Shown: positions 9,833 to 18,069 of the stretch, one piece after another
Layout of the letters: each line of letters begins with the position of its first letter
Numbering within the stretch: the first letter of the stretch is position 1
DNA from: Alphaproteobacteria bacterium
GTDB taxonomy: Bacteria; Pseudomonadota; Alphaproteobacteria; Rhizobiales; Devosiaceae
Direction: 5' to 3'
Assembly: GCA_018828145.1 (NCBI GenBank)
Contig: JAHJWO010000040.1
Location: 1-64,000, forward strand
DNA length: 64,000 nt
Notes under the pieces: model-generated
The model's input: only the letters and a program-made list of their open reading frames with translations
The model's database searches: none
Told to the model about the DNA's origin: nothing
Position numbers and translations under genes: made by a program

Positions 9833-10834
9833 ATGAAACTAGCAACGCTCCGCAATGGCCGCCCCGATGGTCAGCTCGTCGTTCTCTCTGCCGACCTCGG
9901 CCGCTATGTTTCCGCCGGGCGCATTGCCCCGACCCTGCAGGCTGCACTCGACGATTGGGAGGCCGCTGTGCCCGCCCTTGCGGCCCTGGCGGGCCAGTTG
10001 GACGCCGGTGCCATTGCCGGCCAGCCCTTTGATGCCGATCTGGCGCTTGCGCCGTTGCCGCGGGCCTATCAGTGGATCGATGGCGCCGGCTACCTCAGCC
10101 ACCTCGAACGCGTGCGCAGCCTCAAGGGCAGCAAGGACGAGGAGCTGCAGTCGACCCGCCCCTTGCTCTACCAGGGTGGCTCTGATTCGCTGTCCGCGCC
10201 TACCGACCCCATCCGCGTCACCGATCCGGACCTTGCCATCGACTTCGAGGCAGAAGTGGCTGTCATTGTCGGGCCGGTGCCCATGGGCGCCAGCCGCGAG
10301 CAGGCAGCCGCAGCCATTCGCCTCGTCACGGTCTGCAACGACGTTTCCCTGCGCCGGCTGGTCGTCGATGACCTGCAGAATGGCTTCGGCTTCTTCCATG
10401 CCAAGCCCTCCACCGCCTTCGCCCCTATTGTCGCGACGCCCGAAAGCCTGGGCGCCGCCTGGCGCGACAACCGCTTGCACCTGCCGGTGCGTGTCGAGGT
10501 CAACGACGTCCTCTACGGCCAGCCCAATGCCGGCACCGACATGCATTTCGATTTCGCCGACCTGATCGTCGAGGCCACCCGCACCCGCGGCCTGGCTGCC
10601 GGCACCATTATCGGGGGTGGAACCGTCTCCAACCGCCACGACGAAACCCTGCCCATCAAGCGCGATGGCATCGGCTTTGCCTGCATTGCCGAGGCGCGCA
10701 CGGTCGAGAAGCTGAAATACGGCCGCGCCCGCACGCCCTTCCTCAAGCCTGGCGACATGGTCCGCATTGGCGCGGTCTCTACTTCCGGCCAGTCCGTGTT
10801 CGGCGACATGCTCCAGAAGGTCGCGCTCGCCTAA
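9833..10834 (+). CDS. Fumarylacetoacetate hydrolase (FAH) family protein
   Basis: A 333-residue member of the FAH superfamily, which hydrolyses or decarboxylates 3-oxo/enol carboxylic acids using Mg2+. The metal site is visible as DFEAEVAVIVG, and the core stretch TVCNDVSLRR and AGTIIGGGTVSNRHDE fit the fold. The start at MKLATLRNG (9833) is the usual N terminus; the earlier GTG at 9791 is not needed. No aromatic catabolism genes are beside it, so the substrate cannot be named; fumarylpyruvate or acylpyruvate hydrolase activities are possible. It may share transcription with the cytochrome gene 122 bases on. Confidence 0.85.
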   Translation: MKLATLRNGRPDGQLVVLSADLGRYVSAGRIAPTLQAALDDWEAAVPALAALAGQLDAGAIAGQPFDADLALAPLPRAYQWIDGAGYLSHLERVRSLKGSKDEELQSTRPLLYQGGSDSLSAPTDPIRVTDPDLAIDFEAEVAVIVGPVPMGASREQAAAAIRLVTVCNDVSLRRLVVDDLQNGFGFFHAKPSTAFAPIVATPESLGAAWRDNRLHLPVRVEVNDVLYGQPNAGTDMHFDFADLIVEATRTRGLAAGTIIGGGTVSNRHDETLPIKRDGIGFACIAEARTVEKLKYGRARTPFLKPGDMVRIGAVSTSGQSVFGDMLQKVALA

Positions 10835-10956
10835 CGCCTTGCAATTCCGATAACATTCCCGTGTGGGCGTTGGGCGTGTCATCTGGCCATGCCAGACTTT
10901 GGTCTTGGCGGACGCTGCATGCGCCGCCTGGGTCAAAATCGTTGAGGGTGCAACTC

Positions 10957-11406
10957 ATGTCGATCAAGAAGTTTTCCGCGCTGGCCATTGCTGGCCTGAT
11001 GACGCTTGGCGTCGTCGCGGCCGTGGCGCAGGACGCCTTCGTTCCGCCTGCCACCGCGGAAGAGGCCCTCGCGGCCCGCAAGGCGCTGATGCGCGAAGAT
11101 GGCGCCCTGCTGCGCTCTGCCGGCAATCTCTCGGGCGCTGAAGCCGTTGCGGCCATGCAGACCCTGCTCGACAACTACACCCACATTCCCGATCTCTTCC
11201 CCGAAGGCTCGATCGTCGGCGACAGCGAAGCGCTCCCCGCCATCTGGGAGAACTGGGAAGATTTCGTCGCCATCGTCGAAACCGGCAAGCAGGCTGCCAC
11301 CGATGGCCTCGCCGCTGCCGAAGCCGGCGACGCCACCGCCTATGCCGCTGCCGTCCAGGCTCTCGGCGCCACCTGCGGCGCCTGCCACCAGCAGTTCCGG
11401 GGCTGA
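10957..11406 (+). CDS. Cytochrome c' / c556-type haem protein
   Basis: A 149-residue periplasmic c-type cytochrome. A signal peptide (FSALAIAGLMTLGVVAAVAQ) precedes a helical domain with the single haem motif C140-G-A-C143-H144 six residues from the end, the position typical of cytochrome c' four-helix bundles. The family binds NO and CO and may protect against nitrosative stress or carry electrons. The ATG at 10957 has GAGGG about 9 bases upstream; the longer open frame from 10861 would put residues ahead of the signal peptide and is rejected. A terminator follows at 11517. Confidence 0.9.
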   Translation: MSIKKFSALAIAGLMTLGVVAAVAQDAFVPPATAEEALAARKALMREDGALLRSAGNLSGAEAVAAMQTLLDNYTHIPDLFPEGSIVGDSEALPAIWENWEDFVAIVETGKQAATDGLAAAEAGDATAYAAAVQALGATCGACHQQFRG

Positions 11407-11419
11407 CTTGCGGCCCGAA

Positions 11420-11483
11420 GGGCAAAATCGCTCCGGTGGAGCGATTTTAGCGAGGCAGGCCACGAGACCTATGGTCGAGTGGC
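11420..11483. repeat. Two-hairpin palindromic repeat, copy 2 of 3
   Basis: AAAATCGCTCC (11424-11434) and GGAGCGATTTT (11438-11448) around GGT, then GCCAC/GTGGC (11459-11463, 11479-11483) with inner GACC/GGTC. Layout matches copies at 114-176 and 60403-60466. Confidence 0.8.
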
Positions 11484-11516
11484 GGGCGGCCTGAAAATAT
11501 CGCCTCCAAAGCGATT

Positions 11517-11550
11517 GGGCGGTCCTCCTGGGGATCGCCCTTTTTTCTTT
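11517..11550 (+). terminator. Rho-independent terminator after cytochrome gene
   Basis: GGGCGGTCC pairs with the GGATCGCCC side (one G-T) around a short loop at 11517-11540 and is followed by six T residues and TTTT again shortly after. Confidence 0.75.
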
Positions 11551-11555
11551 TCAGC

Positions 11556-11584
11556 TTGATTTCCCCTCAGGCAGCGGTCAATGT
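11556..11584 (+). promoter_or_regulatory. Candidate promoter for the cysS leader
   Basis: TTGATT at 11556-11561 and CAATGT at 11579-11584 are spaced 17 bases apart. Transcription would start at about 11590-11592, on or beside the ATG of the leader peptide, giving a leaderless transcript. The -35 box is good; the -10 box is weak. Confidence 0.4.
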
Positions 11585-11591
11585 CCGCGCC

Positions 11592-11639
11592 ATGAAGACC
11601 CGGTTCATTCTGATTAACCGCTGCATTATTACCTGCTAA
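11592..11639 (+). CDS. Putative cysteine leader peptide of cysS
   Basis: A 15-codon frame encoding MKTRFILINRCIITC and stop, with Cys at codons 11 and 15, the last sense codon. It ends 96 bases before cysS. Known biosynthetic leader peptides (trpL and similar) carry codons for the amino acid of the regulated operon, and the S. meliloti trp leader is leaderless. By analogy, ribosome stalling on Cys codons when Cys-tRNA is scarce could change folding downstream: GAAGACC (11594-11600) can pair with GGTCTTC (11657-11663). No clear terminator with a T-run follows, so control might act on translation. Function is inferred. Confidence 0.5.
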   Translation: MKTRFILINRCIITC

Positions 11640-11735
11640 CCACTCGTTGGCGGCGCGGTCTTCTTCATCCCTGATTTCTGATACCCGAAGAGCCCCGTCA
11701 GCCAGCGCAACTCCGCATGGCCAGGATTTTCGACG

Positions 11736-13160
11736 ATGACTTCGGGCACACCGCAGATAAGCCTCTACAACACGCTCACGCGCACCAAGGAGCCCTTCAC
11801 GCCCCTCGATGCGAACAATGTGCGCATGTATGTCTGCGGTCCGACCGTCTATGACTTCGCCCATATCGGCAATGCCCGCCCGGTCATCGTCTTCGACGTG
11901 CTGTTCCGCCTCCTGCGCCACGTCTATGGCGCCGAGCACGTCACCTATGTCCGCAACATCACCGACGTCGACGACAAGATCAACGCCCGCGCCCTGCGCG
12001 ACTACCCCGACCTGCCGCTGAACGAAGCCATTCGCAAGGTCACCGAAAAGACGGAGGCGCAGTTCCTCTCCGATGCCAGGGCGCTTGGCACGCTGGAACC
12101 CACCGTCCAGCCCCGCGCCACCGACAACATCGCCGAGATGCAGGCGCTCATTGGTAGTCTGCTCCAGCGCGGCCATGCCTACAATGCCGCTGGCGAAGTG
12201 CTGTTCGACACAACGTCCATGCCCGATTACGGCCAGCTTTCCGGCAGGAATCTCGAAGACAATCTCGCCGGTGCCCGTATCGCAGTCGATGCACACAAGA
12301 AGAACCCGGCCGATTTCGTGCTGTGGAAACAGTCCTCCGATAGCGAACCCGGCTGGGATAGCCCATGGGGCCGCGGCCGCCCCGGCTGGCATATCGAATG
12401 CTCGGCCATGAGCGAGCGCTATCTCGGCCAGACCTTCGACATCCATGGCGGCGGGCTCGACCTCATCTTCCCGCACCACGAAAACGAAATCGCCCAGTCC
12501 CGCTGCGCCCATGGCACCCACGCCATGGCCAATATCTGGATGCACAACGGCTTCCTTCAGGTCGAAGGCCAGAAGATGAGCAAGTCGCTGGGCAATTTCG
12601 TTACGATCAACGAGCTGTTGGAAACCGGCGCCATGGGTGGTCGCGCCTGGATCGGCGACGTGCTGCGTCTGGCCATGCTGATGACCCACTATCGCGAGCC
12701 GATCGACTTCTCCGTCAAGCGCCTGGAAGAGGCAGAGGCCAAGCTGCGCGACTGGCAGCGCGCCGCCCGCGGGGCCGAGCTGGCCGAAGACGCTGCACCG
12801 GATGCCTCGGTCGTGGCCGAACTGACCGACGATCTCAATTTTCACCGCGCTGCCGTCGCGCTCGATTTCATCGCCAAGAAGGCCAATCGCGACGGCGGCG
12901 AAAGCGCCAGGTCCTGCCTCGCCGCGACCCTTCGTTTCCTTGGCTTTGGCCTCAGCTCGTTGCTGACCTCCGGCGACGGCTGGGAAGAACCACCCCACAT
13001 AGCCACCGCCATCGCCGACCGCCTTGCTGCCCTCAACAGCAGAGACTTCGCCAAAGCCGACGCTATCCGCAACGAGCTGGCCGAACAGGGTATCGCCCTG
13101 ATGGACTACAAGGACGAAACCGGCCAGCGCCAGACCAGGTGGGAGATGAAGCATGACTGA
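11736..13160 (+). CDS. cysS: Cysteinyl-tRNA synthetase
   Basis: Charges tRNA-Cys with cysteine. 474 residues, normal length. The class I motifs are H43-I-G-N (FAHIGNARP) and K280-M-S-K-S284; zinc ligands are expected at C34 (YVCGPTVYD), the ECSAMSERY cysteine and the HHENE histidine/glutamate. AGGA lies about 10 bases before the ATG at 11736. The gene overlaps the first GFA gene by 8 bases, so it heads a small operon with the two GFA genes and probably cimA (spacing 13). A Cys-codon leader peptide upstream may regulate it. Confidence 0.97.
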   Translation: MTSGTPQISLYNTLTRTKEPFTPLDANNVRMYVCGPTVYDFAHIGNARPVIVFDVLFRLLRHVYGAEHVTYVRNITDVDDKINARALRDYPDLPLNEAIRKVTEKTEAQFLSDARALGTLEPTVQPRATDNIAEMQALIGSLLQRGHAYNAAGEVLFDTTSMPDYGQLSGRNLEDNLAGARIAVDAHKKNPADFVLWKQSSDSEPGWDSPWGRGRPGWHIECSAMSERYLGQTFDIHGGGLDLIFPHHENEIAQSRCAHGTHAMANIWMHNGFLQVEGQKMSKSLGNFVTINELLETGAMGGRAWIGDVLRLAMLMTHYREPIDFSVKRLEEAEAKLRDWQRAARGAELAEDAAPDASVVAELTDDLNFHRAAVALDFIAKKANRDGGESARSCLAATLRFLGFGLSSLLTSGDGWEEPPHIATAIADRLAALNSRDFAKADAIRNELAEQGIALMDYKDETGQRQTRWEMKHD

Positions 13161-13635
13161 CAAGCCCGAAGCCCATACCGGTGGCTGCCAGTGCGGTGCG
13201 GTGCGCTTTCGCGTCACCCGGCTCGGCCGCCCCTCCATCTGCCATTGCCGCATGTGCCAGAAGGCCTTCGGCGGCTTCTTCGGCCCGCTGGTCACCGCCC
13301 ATAACGCCACATGGACCCGTGGCGAGCCCAAATGGTTCCAGAGCTCGAACGCTGCCCGCCGCGCCTTTTGCGGCGATTGCGGCACGCCGCTCGCCTATGA
13401 GACCCGCTTCGGGCTGGAGCTGGCCATCGGCGCCTTCGACGATCCCACCGTCGCCGCGCCGGTCATCCAGGTCAACCTCACCGACAAGCTGCCCTTCTTC
13501 GACGGGCTGACCGCCCTGCCGGCCCGCACCGAATCCAGCGATGAATGGCGCGACTTCCTCGCAGGCATCCACTCCAACCAGCATCCCGATCACGATACGG
13601 CCGACTGGCCACCCCGAGGAGGCGACAATGGCTGA
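13153..13635 (+). CDS. GFA family (glutathione-dependent formaldehyde-activating-like) protein 1
   Basis: A 160-residue zinc-fold protein. The Zn ligands appear as CQCGAVRF (residues ~13-18), [11 protein letters not shown] (~35-45) and CGDCGTPL (~75-82), the GFA/CENP-V pattern. Known members bind glutathione adducts, though the original Gfa activity is disputed, so the reaction here is open. It overlaps cysS at its start and the second GFA gene at its end (both 8 bases). The protein is a close relative of the next one: the same spacing of motifs and a shared C-terminal [10 protein letters not shown]. Confidence 0.88.
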   Translation: MTDKPEAHTGGCQCGAVRFRVTRLGRPSICHCRMCQKAFGGFFGPLVTAHNATWTRGEPKWFQSSNAARRAFCGDCGTPLAYETRFGLELAIGAFDDPTVAAPVIQVNLTDKLPFFDGLTALPARTESSDEWRDFLAGIHSNQHPDHDTADWPPRGGDNG

Positions 13636-14110
13636 AACCTGGTCCGGTGGCTGCCAGTGCGGCGCGGTACGCTACCGCTTCACCGCCAAGCCCAAGGGCG
13701 CGCATATCTGCCACTGCCGCATGTGCCAGAAGGCGTTCGGAGCCTTCTACGCGCCACTGGTTGGCGGCCCGCTGGAGAGCTTTGAGGTCACACGCGGCAC
13801 GATTGCGATGTTCCGCTCGTCGGAACCGGTCGAGCGCGGCTTCTGCCGCGATTGTGGAACGCCGCTCAGCTTCAACCATGTCGGCGGCAGCTGGATGAGC
13901 GTCTCAATCGGATCGCTCGACAGCCCGGAAGCCTTCCCGCCCAAGGACCAGCATGGGACCAATAGCCGCCTGTCCTGGGTGAACGATCTGGGCCGCCTGC
14001 CCGATGTAGCACCCATCGAGGAGCGGGCGCCGGAAAGCGCGGCCCTGATCGCGGCAACCAGCCATCAGCACCCCGACCACGACACGGCTGACTGGCCGCA
14101 CCAGCAGTAA
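13628..14110 (+). CDS. GFA family protein 2 (tandem paralogue)
   Basis: A 160-residue paralogue of the preceding gene with the same zinc motifs ([27 protein letters not shown]) and the same tail [11 protein letters not shown] start it at the ATG at 13628 ([10 protein letters not shown]), inside the last codons of the first copy; the longer frame from 13541 would read through GFA1. It arose by tandem duplication. Sequence outside the motifs has diverged, so the two may act on different thiol adducts or as a heterodimer. Confidence 0.88.
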   Translation: MAETWSGGCQCGAVRYRFTAKPKGAHICHCRMCQKAFGAFYAPLVGGPLESFEVTRGTIAMFRSSEPVERGFCRDCGTPLSFNHVGGSWMSVSIGSLDSPEAFPPKDQHGTNSRLSWVNDLGRLPDVAPIEERAPESAALIAATSHQHPDHDTADWPHQQ

Positions 14111-14123
14111 CCGAGTAGCCCCC

Positions 14124-15740
14124 ATGTCCAAAGACCGCCTCTACATCTTCGACACCACGCTGCGTGACGGCGCGCAGACCGCAGGCATCGAATTCTCGCT
14201 CGAGGACAAGATCTCGATTTGCGGCCTGCTCGAAGAGCTGGGGGTCGACTATATCGAGGGCGGCTATCCCGGCGCCAATCCGGTCGATACCGAATTCTTC
14301 GATCAGCGCCGCACCAAAAAGGCCACCTTCACCGCCTTCGGCATGACCAAGCGGGCAGGGCGCTCCGCTGCCAATGATCCGGGTATCCAGGCCCTGCTCA
14401 ATTGCGAGGCCGACGCCACCTGTTTCGTCGCCAAGGCCTGGGATCACCAGGTGACGGTGGCACTTGAGATATCGCTTGAGGAAAACCTCGCAAATCTACG
14501 CGAAAGCGTCGCCGCTTCCGTCGCCGCCGGCAAGGAAGCCCTGGTCGATTGCGAGCATTTCTTCGATGGCTTCAAGGCCAATCCCGATTATGCCCTGGCC
14601 TGCGTCAAGGCCGCGCTCGATGCCGGCGCCCGCTGGGTGGTGCTCTGCGACACCAATGGCGGCACCATGCCCAGCGAAGTGCGCGACATTGTCGGCAAGG
14701 TGCTGGCCCTTGCCCCCGGTGATCGCCTCGGCATCCATGCCCATGACGATACCGGCCAGGCCGTGGCCAATACGCTCGCCGCCGTGGAAGCCGGCGTCCG
14801 CCAGATCCAGGGCACGCTCAATGGCCTGGGCGAACGCTGCGGCAATGCCAACCTCGTGACGCTGATCCCCACCCTGCTGCTCAAGCCGCTCTATGCCGAT
14901 CGCCTTGAGACCGGCATCGACCCGACCCGGCTGCAGCGCCTCACCCAGATTTCGCGCGCCTTCGATGATCGCCTCAACCGCGCCCCGACCCGCCAGTCGC
15001 CCTATGTCGGCGCTTCCGCCTTCGCCACCAAGGCCGGCATCCACGCCTCGGCCCTGCTCAAGGATTTCTCCACCTATGAGCATGTGCCGCCCGAAAGCGT
15101 CGGCAATGAGCGCGCCATCATGGTCAGCCAGCAGGCCGGCAAGTCCAACCTGCTGACGGCTCTGGCCCGCCACGGCATCGTGCTCGCCAAGGATGACCCG
15201 CGCCTCGAGCGCCTCCTGGCCACGGTCAAGGAGCGCGAATCGCGCGGCTATTCCTATGACGGCGCCGACGCATCCTTTGCCCTTCTGGCCCATGAGGTGC
15301 TCGGCACCATGCCCAGCTACTTCACCGTCGAGAACTATCGCGCCAGCGTCGAGCGCCGCCACAATGCCCAGGGCGAGGAGATCAGCGTCACCGAAGCGGT
15401 GGTCAAGTTGCGCGTCGAGGGCGAGTTGCTGATGTCCGTTGCCGAGGGCAACGGCCCGATCAACGCCCTGGATCTGGCCCTGCGCAAGGATCTCGGCAAG
15501 TATTCGGGCCGCATCGAGGATCTCGAACTGGTTGACTTCAAGGTGCGTATCCTCGACGGCGGCACGGGCGCGGTCACCCGTGTATTGGTCGAAAGCCGCG
15601 ATGGCAGCGGCGAGCGCTGGTATACGATCGGCGTTTCCCCCAACATCATTGATGCGTCCTTTGAAGCTCTGTATGAATCAATAACCTACAAGCTGCTGAA
15701 GACTGAAACGGCGCTGGGGACGACAGACAAAGTGGCTTAA
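14124..15740 (+). CDS. cimA: Citramalate synthase
   Basis: Condenses acetyl-CoA and pyruvate to (R)-citramalate, giving a threonine-independent route to isoleucine. 538 residues: an HMG-CoA lyase-like TIM barrel (FDTTLRDGAQTAG at the N terminus, metal histidines in GIHAHDDTGQAVANT, GLGERCGNANL) followed by a LeuA-type regulatory dimer domain (about 400-520). The CimA rather than LeuA assignment rests on length and the LRDGAQTAGI start. It follows GFA2 by 13 bases and is probably in the cysS transcript. Confidence 0.93.
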   Translation: MSKDRLYIFDTTLRDGAQTAGIEFSLEDKISICGLLEELGVDYIEGGYPGANPVDTEFFDQRRTKKATFTAFGMTKRAGRSAANDPGIQALLNCEADATCFVAKAWDHQVTVALEISLEENLANLRESVAASVAAGKEALVDCEHFFDGFKANPDYALACVKAALDAGARWVVLCDTNGGTMPSEVRDIVGKVLALAPGDRLGIHAHDDTGQAVANTLAAVEAGVRQIQGTLNGLGERCGNANLVTLIPTLLLKPLYADRLETGIDPTRLQRLTQISRAFDDRLNRAPTRQSPYVGASAFATKAGIHASALLKDFSTYEHVPPESVGNERAIMVSQQAGKSNLLTALARHGIVLAKDDPRLERLLATVKERESRGYSYDGADASFALLAHEVLGTMPSYFTVENYRASVERRHNAQGEEISVTEAVVKLRVEGELLMSVAEGNGPINALDLALRKDLGKYSGRIEDLELVDFKVRILDGGTGAVTRVLVESRDGSGERWYTIGVSPNIIDASFEALYESITYKLLKTETALGTTDKVA

Positions 15741-15790
15741 CCTGGCAGCCCGGTCACGGGTCAACTGCCACAACGGTCCTGGAGGACAAA

Positions 15791-17653
15791 CTGGCCGAAA
15801 CCGCTCCGAAAAAACCTCTTGCGCTCACTCTCGGGGCAGCGGCGGTTACTCTTGTCGTCATCATCGGCGTTCTGACGGGGCCCTCCCTCGTCTCCTGTTT
15901 CAGTTCCAGCGACGGCATGGGCCAGTGCCTGCGCGGCAAGATGACCGACGCCGGCATTCTGCCGCCTGCCGGCCCTGTCGAGACCGTCACGGCCGATGCC
16001 CCGGCCACGTCGGCGCAGGAACCGGCTGCCGCAGTGGGTGAGCCGGCGCTCGATGTCACCCCGGCCGAAGATCTGGTCGCCGCTACCTTCAGCCTGTTGC
16101 GTGCCGAACCCGATGGTTCGGTCGTCATCGCCGGCAGCGGCACGCCGGGCAGCCAGGTCGAGATCTATTCCAACGATGTGCTGCTGGGCACCGCAACGGT
16201 CGAATCGAGTGGCGACTGGGTCTTTGTCCCCGACGCACCGATCCCGCCCGGCGGCATCGAGCTGACCCTGGCCGAAGCCGGCAAGACCGGGCGGGCCGCC
16301 CAGTCCTTTGTCGTCGTCATCAATGACGACAAGTCCAGCGAGCCGCTGGTTGTCGCCAGCACGCCCGGCGCCGCCAGCGAAGTGTTGCAGGGCATCGATC
16401 GCCCGGGCGCCGAGACCCCCACCCAGCTTGCCGCCGCGGATCCCGTGGCGCCCGCCGCCGCGCCAGCGGCCACAACGCCTTCTGCCCCAGCGACCACCAC
16501 GGAAGCTGCGCCCGCGACAGCCCCTGCTGCTCCAGCCCCCGCTGCCGCCGCGACCACCCAGCCGGCCGCTCCCGCGCAACCCGCTGCATCCCCGCCAGCC
16601 GAGCCGGCCGCAACGCCGGAACCCGCACCGGCACAGCCGGCCGCGACCGAGCCCGCGCCAGCAGCAGCACCCGCTCCGACCACCGCCAGCAGCGAACCCG
16701 CCGCACCTGCGACGCAGGCAGCACCGGCGCCCGCAACGGAGCCGGCAGCCAGCGCAGCAGCGCCTGCCACGGCACCCGCGGCCACTGCACCCGCGGCCAC
16801 TGCACCCGCGGCAACCCCTTCAGCACCAGCCTCAACGGCCCCCGGTATTGCCGCCGTCGCGCCGGCGCCCGCTGCGCCAGCGCCTTCGGCACCTTCGGCA
16901 CCTTCGGCACCAGCCGCCCCGGCCGCGCTCGGCAGCGTTCCGCCGACCATTGACGCCATCGAGATCGAAGACGATCGCACCTTCTTTGCCGGCGCAGGGC
17001 CGGAAGGCGCCACCATGCGTCTCTACGTCGATGACAGCTTCATCGCCGATGCTCTGGTCAGCGCCGGGCGCTGGCTCGTCGAGGCCGGCAATGTGCTGAC
17101 CAAGCCCCAGCAGCGCGTCCGCATCGACATGCTGCAGGCCAACAGCGCCGAGGTTGCGGCCCGCGCCGAGGTGGACTTTGTGGTCGAGCTGCCGGCAACC
17201 GATACGCCGGCCACTGCGGTGGCTCAGGCCCCCGCTGCACCGGCACCGGCAACGGATACGTCGCCGGCTGCGGATGCCGCTCCTGCTGCGGCGGCAGAGC
17301 CGGCAGCCACAGCGCCGACTGCTTCCGAACCGGCCGCGACCGAGCCCGCAGCCGCAGAGCCGGCCGCCGTCGATCCGGCACCGGCCGCGGTTGCCGTCGC
17401 GCCAGAGCCGGCCGTTGCGCCCACTGCCGAGCCCGCTGTCCCGACCTTGGTCGGCGTCTCCATTGGGGGTCCCAATGCCGAGCGCTTTGCCGCTGGCAAG
17501 GCCATCATTCGCCGCGGCGACAATCTCTGGACCATCGCCCGGCGCGTCTATGGCGAGGGCATCAGATACACCACGATCTACCAGGCCAATACCGGCCAGA
17601 TCCGCGATCCGGACCGTATCTATCCCGGTCAGGTGTTCGAACTGCCCAACTAA
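15791..17653 (+). CDS. LysM-domain envelope protein with Ig-like repeats and Ala/Pro-rich linkers
   Basis: The open frame extends upstream of its first ATG (15917) to a CTG at 15791, placed 5 bases after GGAGG (15781-15785). This start gives 620 residues with a membrane anchor (LALTLGAAAVTLVVIIGVL) that the ATG start would lose. Then come a beta-rich Ig-like unit (about 95-180), a long Ala/Pro/Glu-rich stretch (about 200-385), a second Ig-like unit (PPTIDAIEIEDD..., about 390-470), another Ala/Pro stretch and a C-terminal LysM domain (RRGDNLWTIARRVYGEG to YPGQVFELPN) that binds peptidoglycan. Such proteins are common in Hyphomicrobiales and likely tether the inner membrane to the wall; exact role unknown. 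Confidence 0.8.
   Translation: MAETAPKKPLALTLGAAAVTLVVIIGVLTGPSLVSCFSSSDGMGQCLRGKMTDAGILPPAGPVETVTADAPATSAQEPAAAVGEPALDVTPAEDLVAATFSLLRAEPDGSVVIAGSGTPGSQVEIYSNDVLLGTATVESSGDWVFVPDAPIPPGGIELTLAEAGKTGRAAQSFVVVINDDKSSEPLVVASTPGAASEVLQGIDRPGAETPTQLAAADPVAPAAAPAATTPSAPATTTEAAPATAPAAPAPAAAATTQPAAPAQPAASPPAEPAATPEPAPAQPAATEPAPAAAPAPTTASSEPAAPATQAAPAPATEPAASAAAPATAPAATAPAATAPAATPSAPASTAPGIAAVAPAPAAPAPSAPSAPSAPAAPAALGSVPPTIDAIEIEDDRTFFAGAGPEGATMRLYVDDSFIADALVSAGRWLVEAGNVLTKPQQRVRIDMLQANSAEVAARAEVDFVVELPATDTPATAVAQAPAAPAPATDTSPAADAAPAAAAEPAATAPTASEPAATEPAAAEPAAVDPAPAAVAVAPEPAVAPTAEPAVPTLVGVSIGGPNAERFAAGKAIIRRGDNLWTIARRVYGEGIRYTTIYQANTGQIRDPDRIYPGQVFELPN
16774..16909 (+). repeat. In-frame tandem repeats in the Ala/Pro-rich linker
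   Basis: A 15-base unit ACCCGCGGCCACTGC is repeated 2.7 times from 16774 to about 16813, and a 9-base unit CCTTCGGCA three times at 16883-16909. Unit lengths are multiples of three, so copy changes would alter linker length without a frameshift. Confidence 0.8.
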
Positions 17654-17665
17654 ATGCGCACAAAG

Positions 17666-17697
17666 TGGCCCGCCCTTCGGCGGGCCATTGATTATTT
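17666..17697 (+). terminator. Rho-independent terminator after LysM gene
   Basis: TGGCCCGCC (17666-17674), loop CTTC, GGCGGGCCA (17679-17687), then the T-rich TTGATTATTT. Perfect 9-bp stem 12 bases after the stop. Confidence 0.8.
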
Positions 17698-17748
17698 GCG
17701 TGTCAGCCCCCATTTTATCGTTAAATGACGATCAACACTGGCAGGACC

Positions 17749-18069
17749 ATGCACGACGACGATATTGCCACCATCATGCGAGCGATGGGCCATCCGGTAC
17801 GGCTCAATATCCTGCGCATCCTGGCCAAGCAGGAGCGCGGCGAATGCTGCTGCGCCGACGTGACCGACGAATTGACCCTCGCCCAATCCACCGTCTCCCA
17901 GCACATCAAGGTGCTGCTGGATGCGGGCCTCATCGAGCGCAAGCCCCGCGGCACGCGCAATTGCTACATCGTCCAGCATGACCGGCTGGCAGCGCTCGGC
18001 GCCGCCTATTCCGGCATGATTGCGGGCTTCAGTCCCGCTCCATCCAAACTGGAAGCGGAACCCGCCTGA
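17749..18069 (+). CDS. ArsR-family winged-helix regulator
   Basis: A 106-residue DNA-binding repressor. The core MRAMGHPVRLNILRILA...TVSQHIKVLLDAGLIERKPRGTRNCY spans recognition helix and wing. At the first helix pair it has ECCCADV, aligned with the ELCVCDL metal-binding site of ArsR/SmtB, with three consecutive Cys, which suggests sensing of a thiophilic metal or metalloid. I prefer the ATG at 17749, which has CAGGA upstream; 17725 is possible. Its stop overlaps the exporter start (TGATG at 18067-18071), so the two are co-translated and it probably controls the exporter and itself. Confidence 0.85.
   Translation: MHDDDIATIMRAMGHPVRLNILRILAKQERGECCCADVTDELTLAQSTVSQHIKVLLDAGLIERKPRGTRNCYIVQHDRLAALGAAYSGMIAGFSPAPSKLEAEPA

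Larger units (their letters stand above)
11407..11735. other. Intergenic region before cysS: repeat, terminator, leader peptide
   Basis: This 329-base gap holds, in order, a two-hairpin repeat (11420-11483), a terminator (11517-11550), a candidate promoter (11556-11584), and a 15-codon reading frame with two Cys codons (11592-11639), then 96 bases to the cysS start. Confidence 0.7.

Noticed and set aside
9711-9947. N-terminal extension of the DUF2865 protein up to 9947
   Set aside because: The extension overlaps the FAH gene start region, is Arg-rich and precedes a good signal peptide at the inner ATG.
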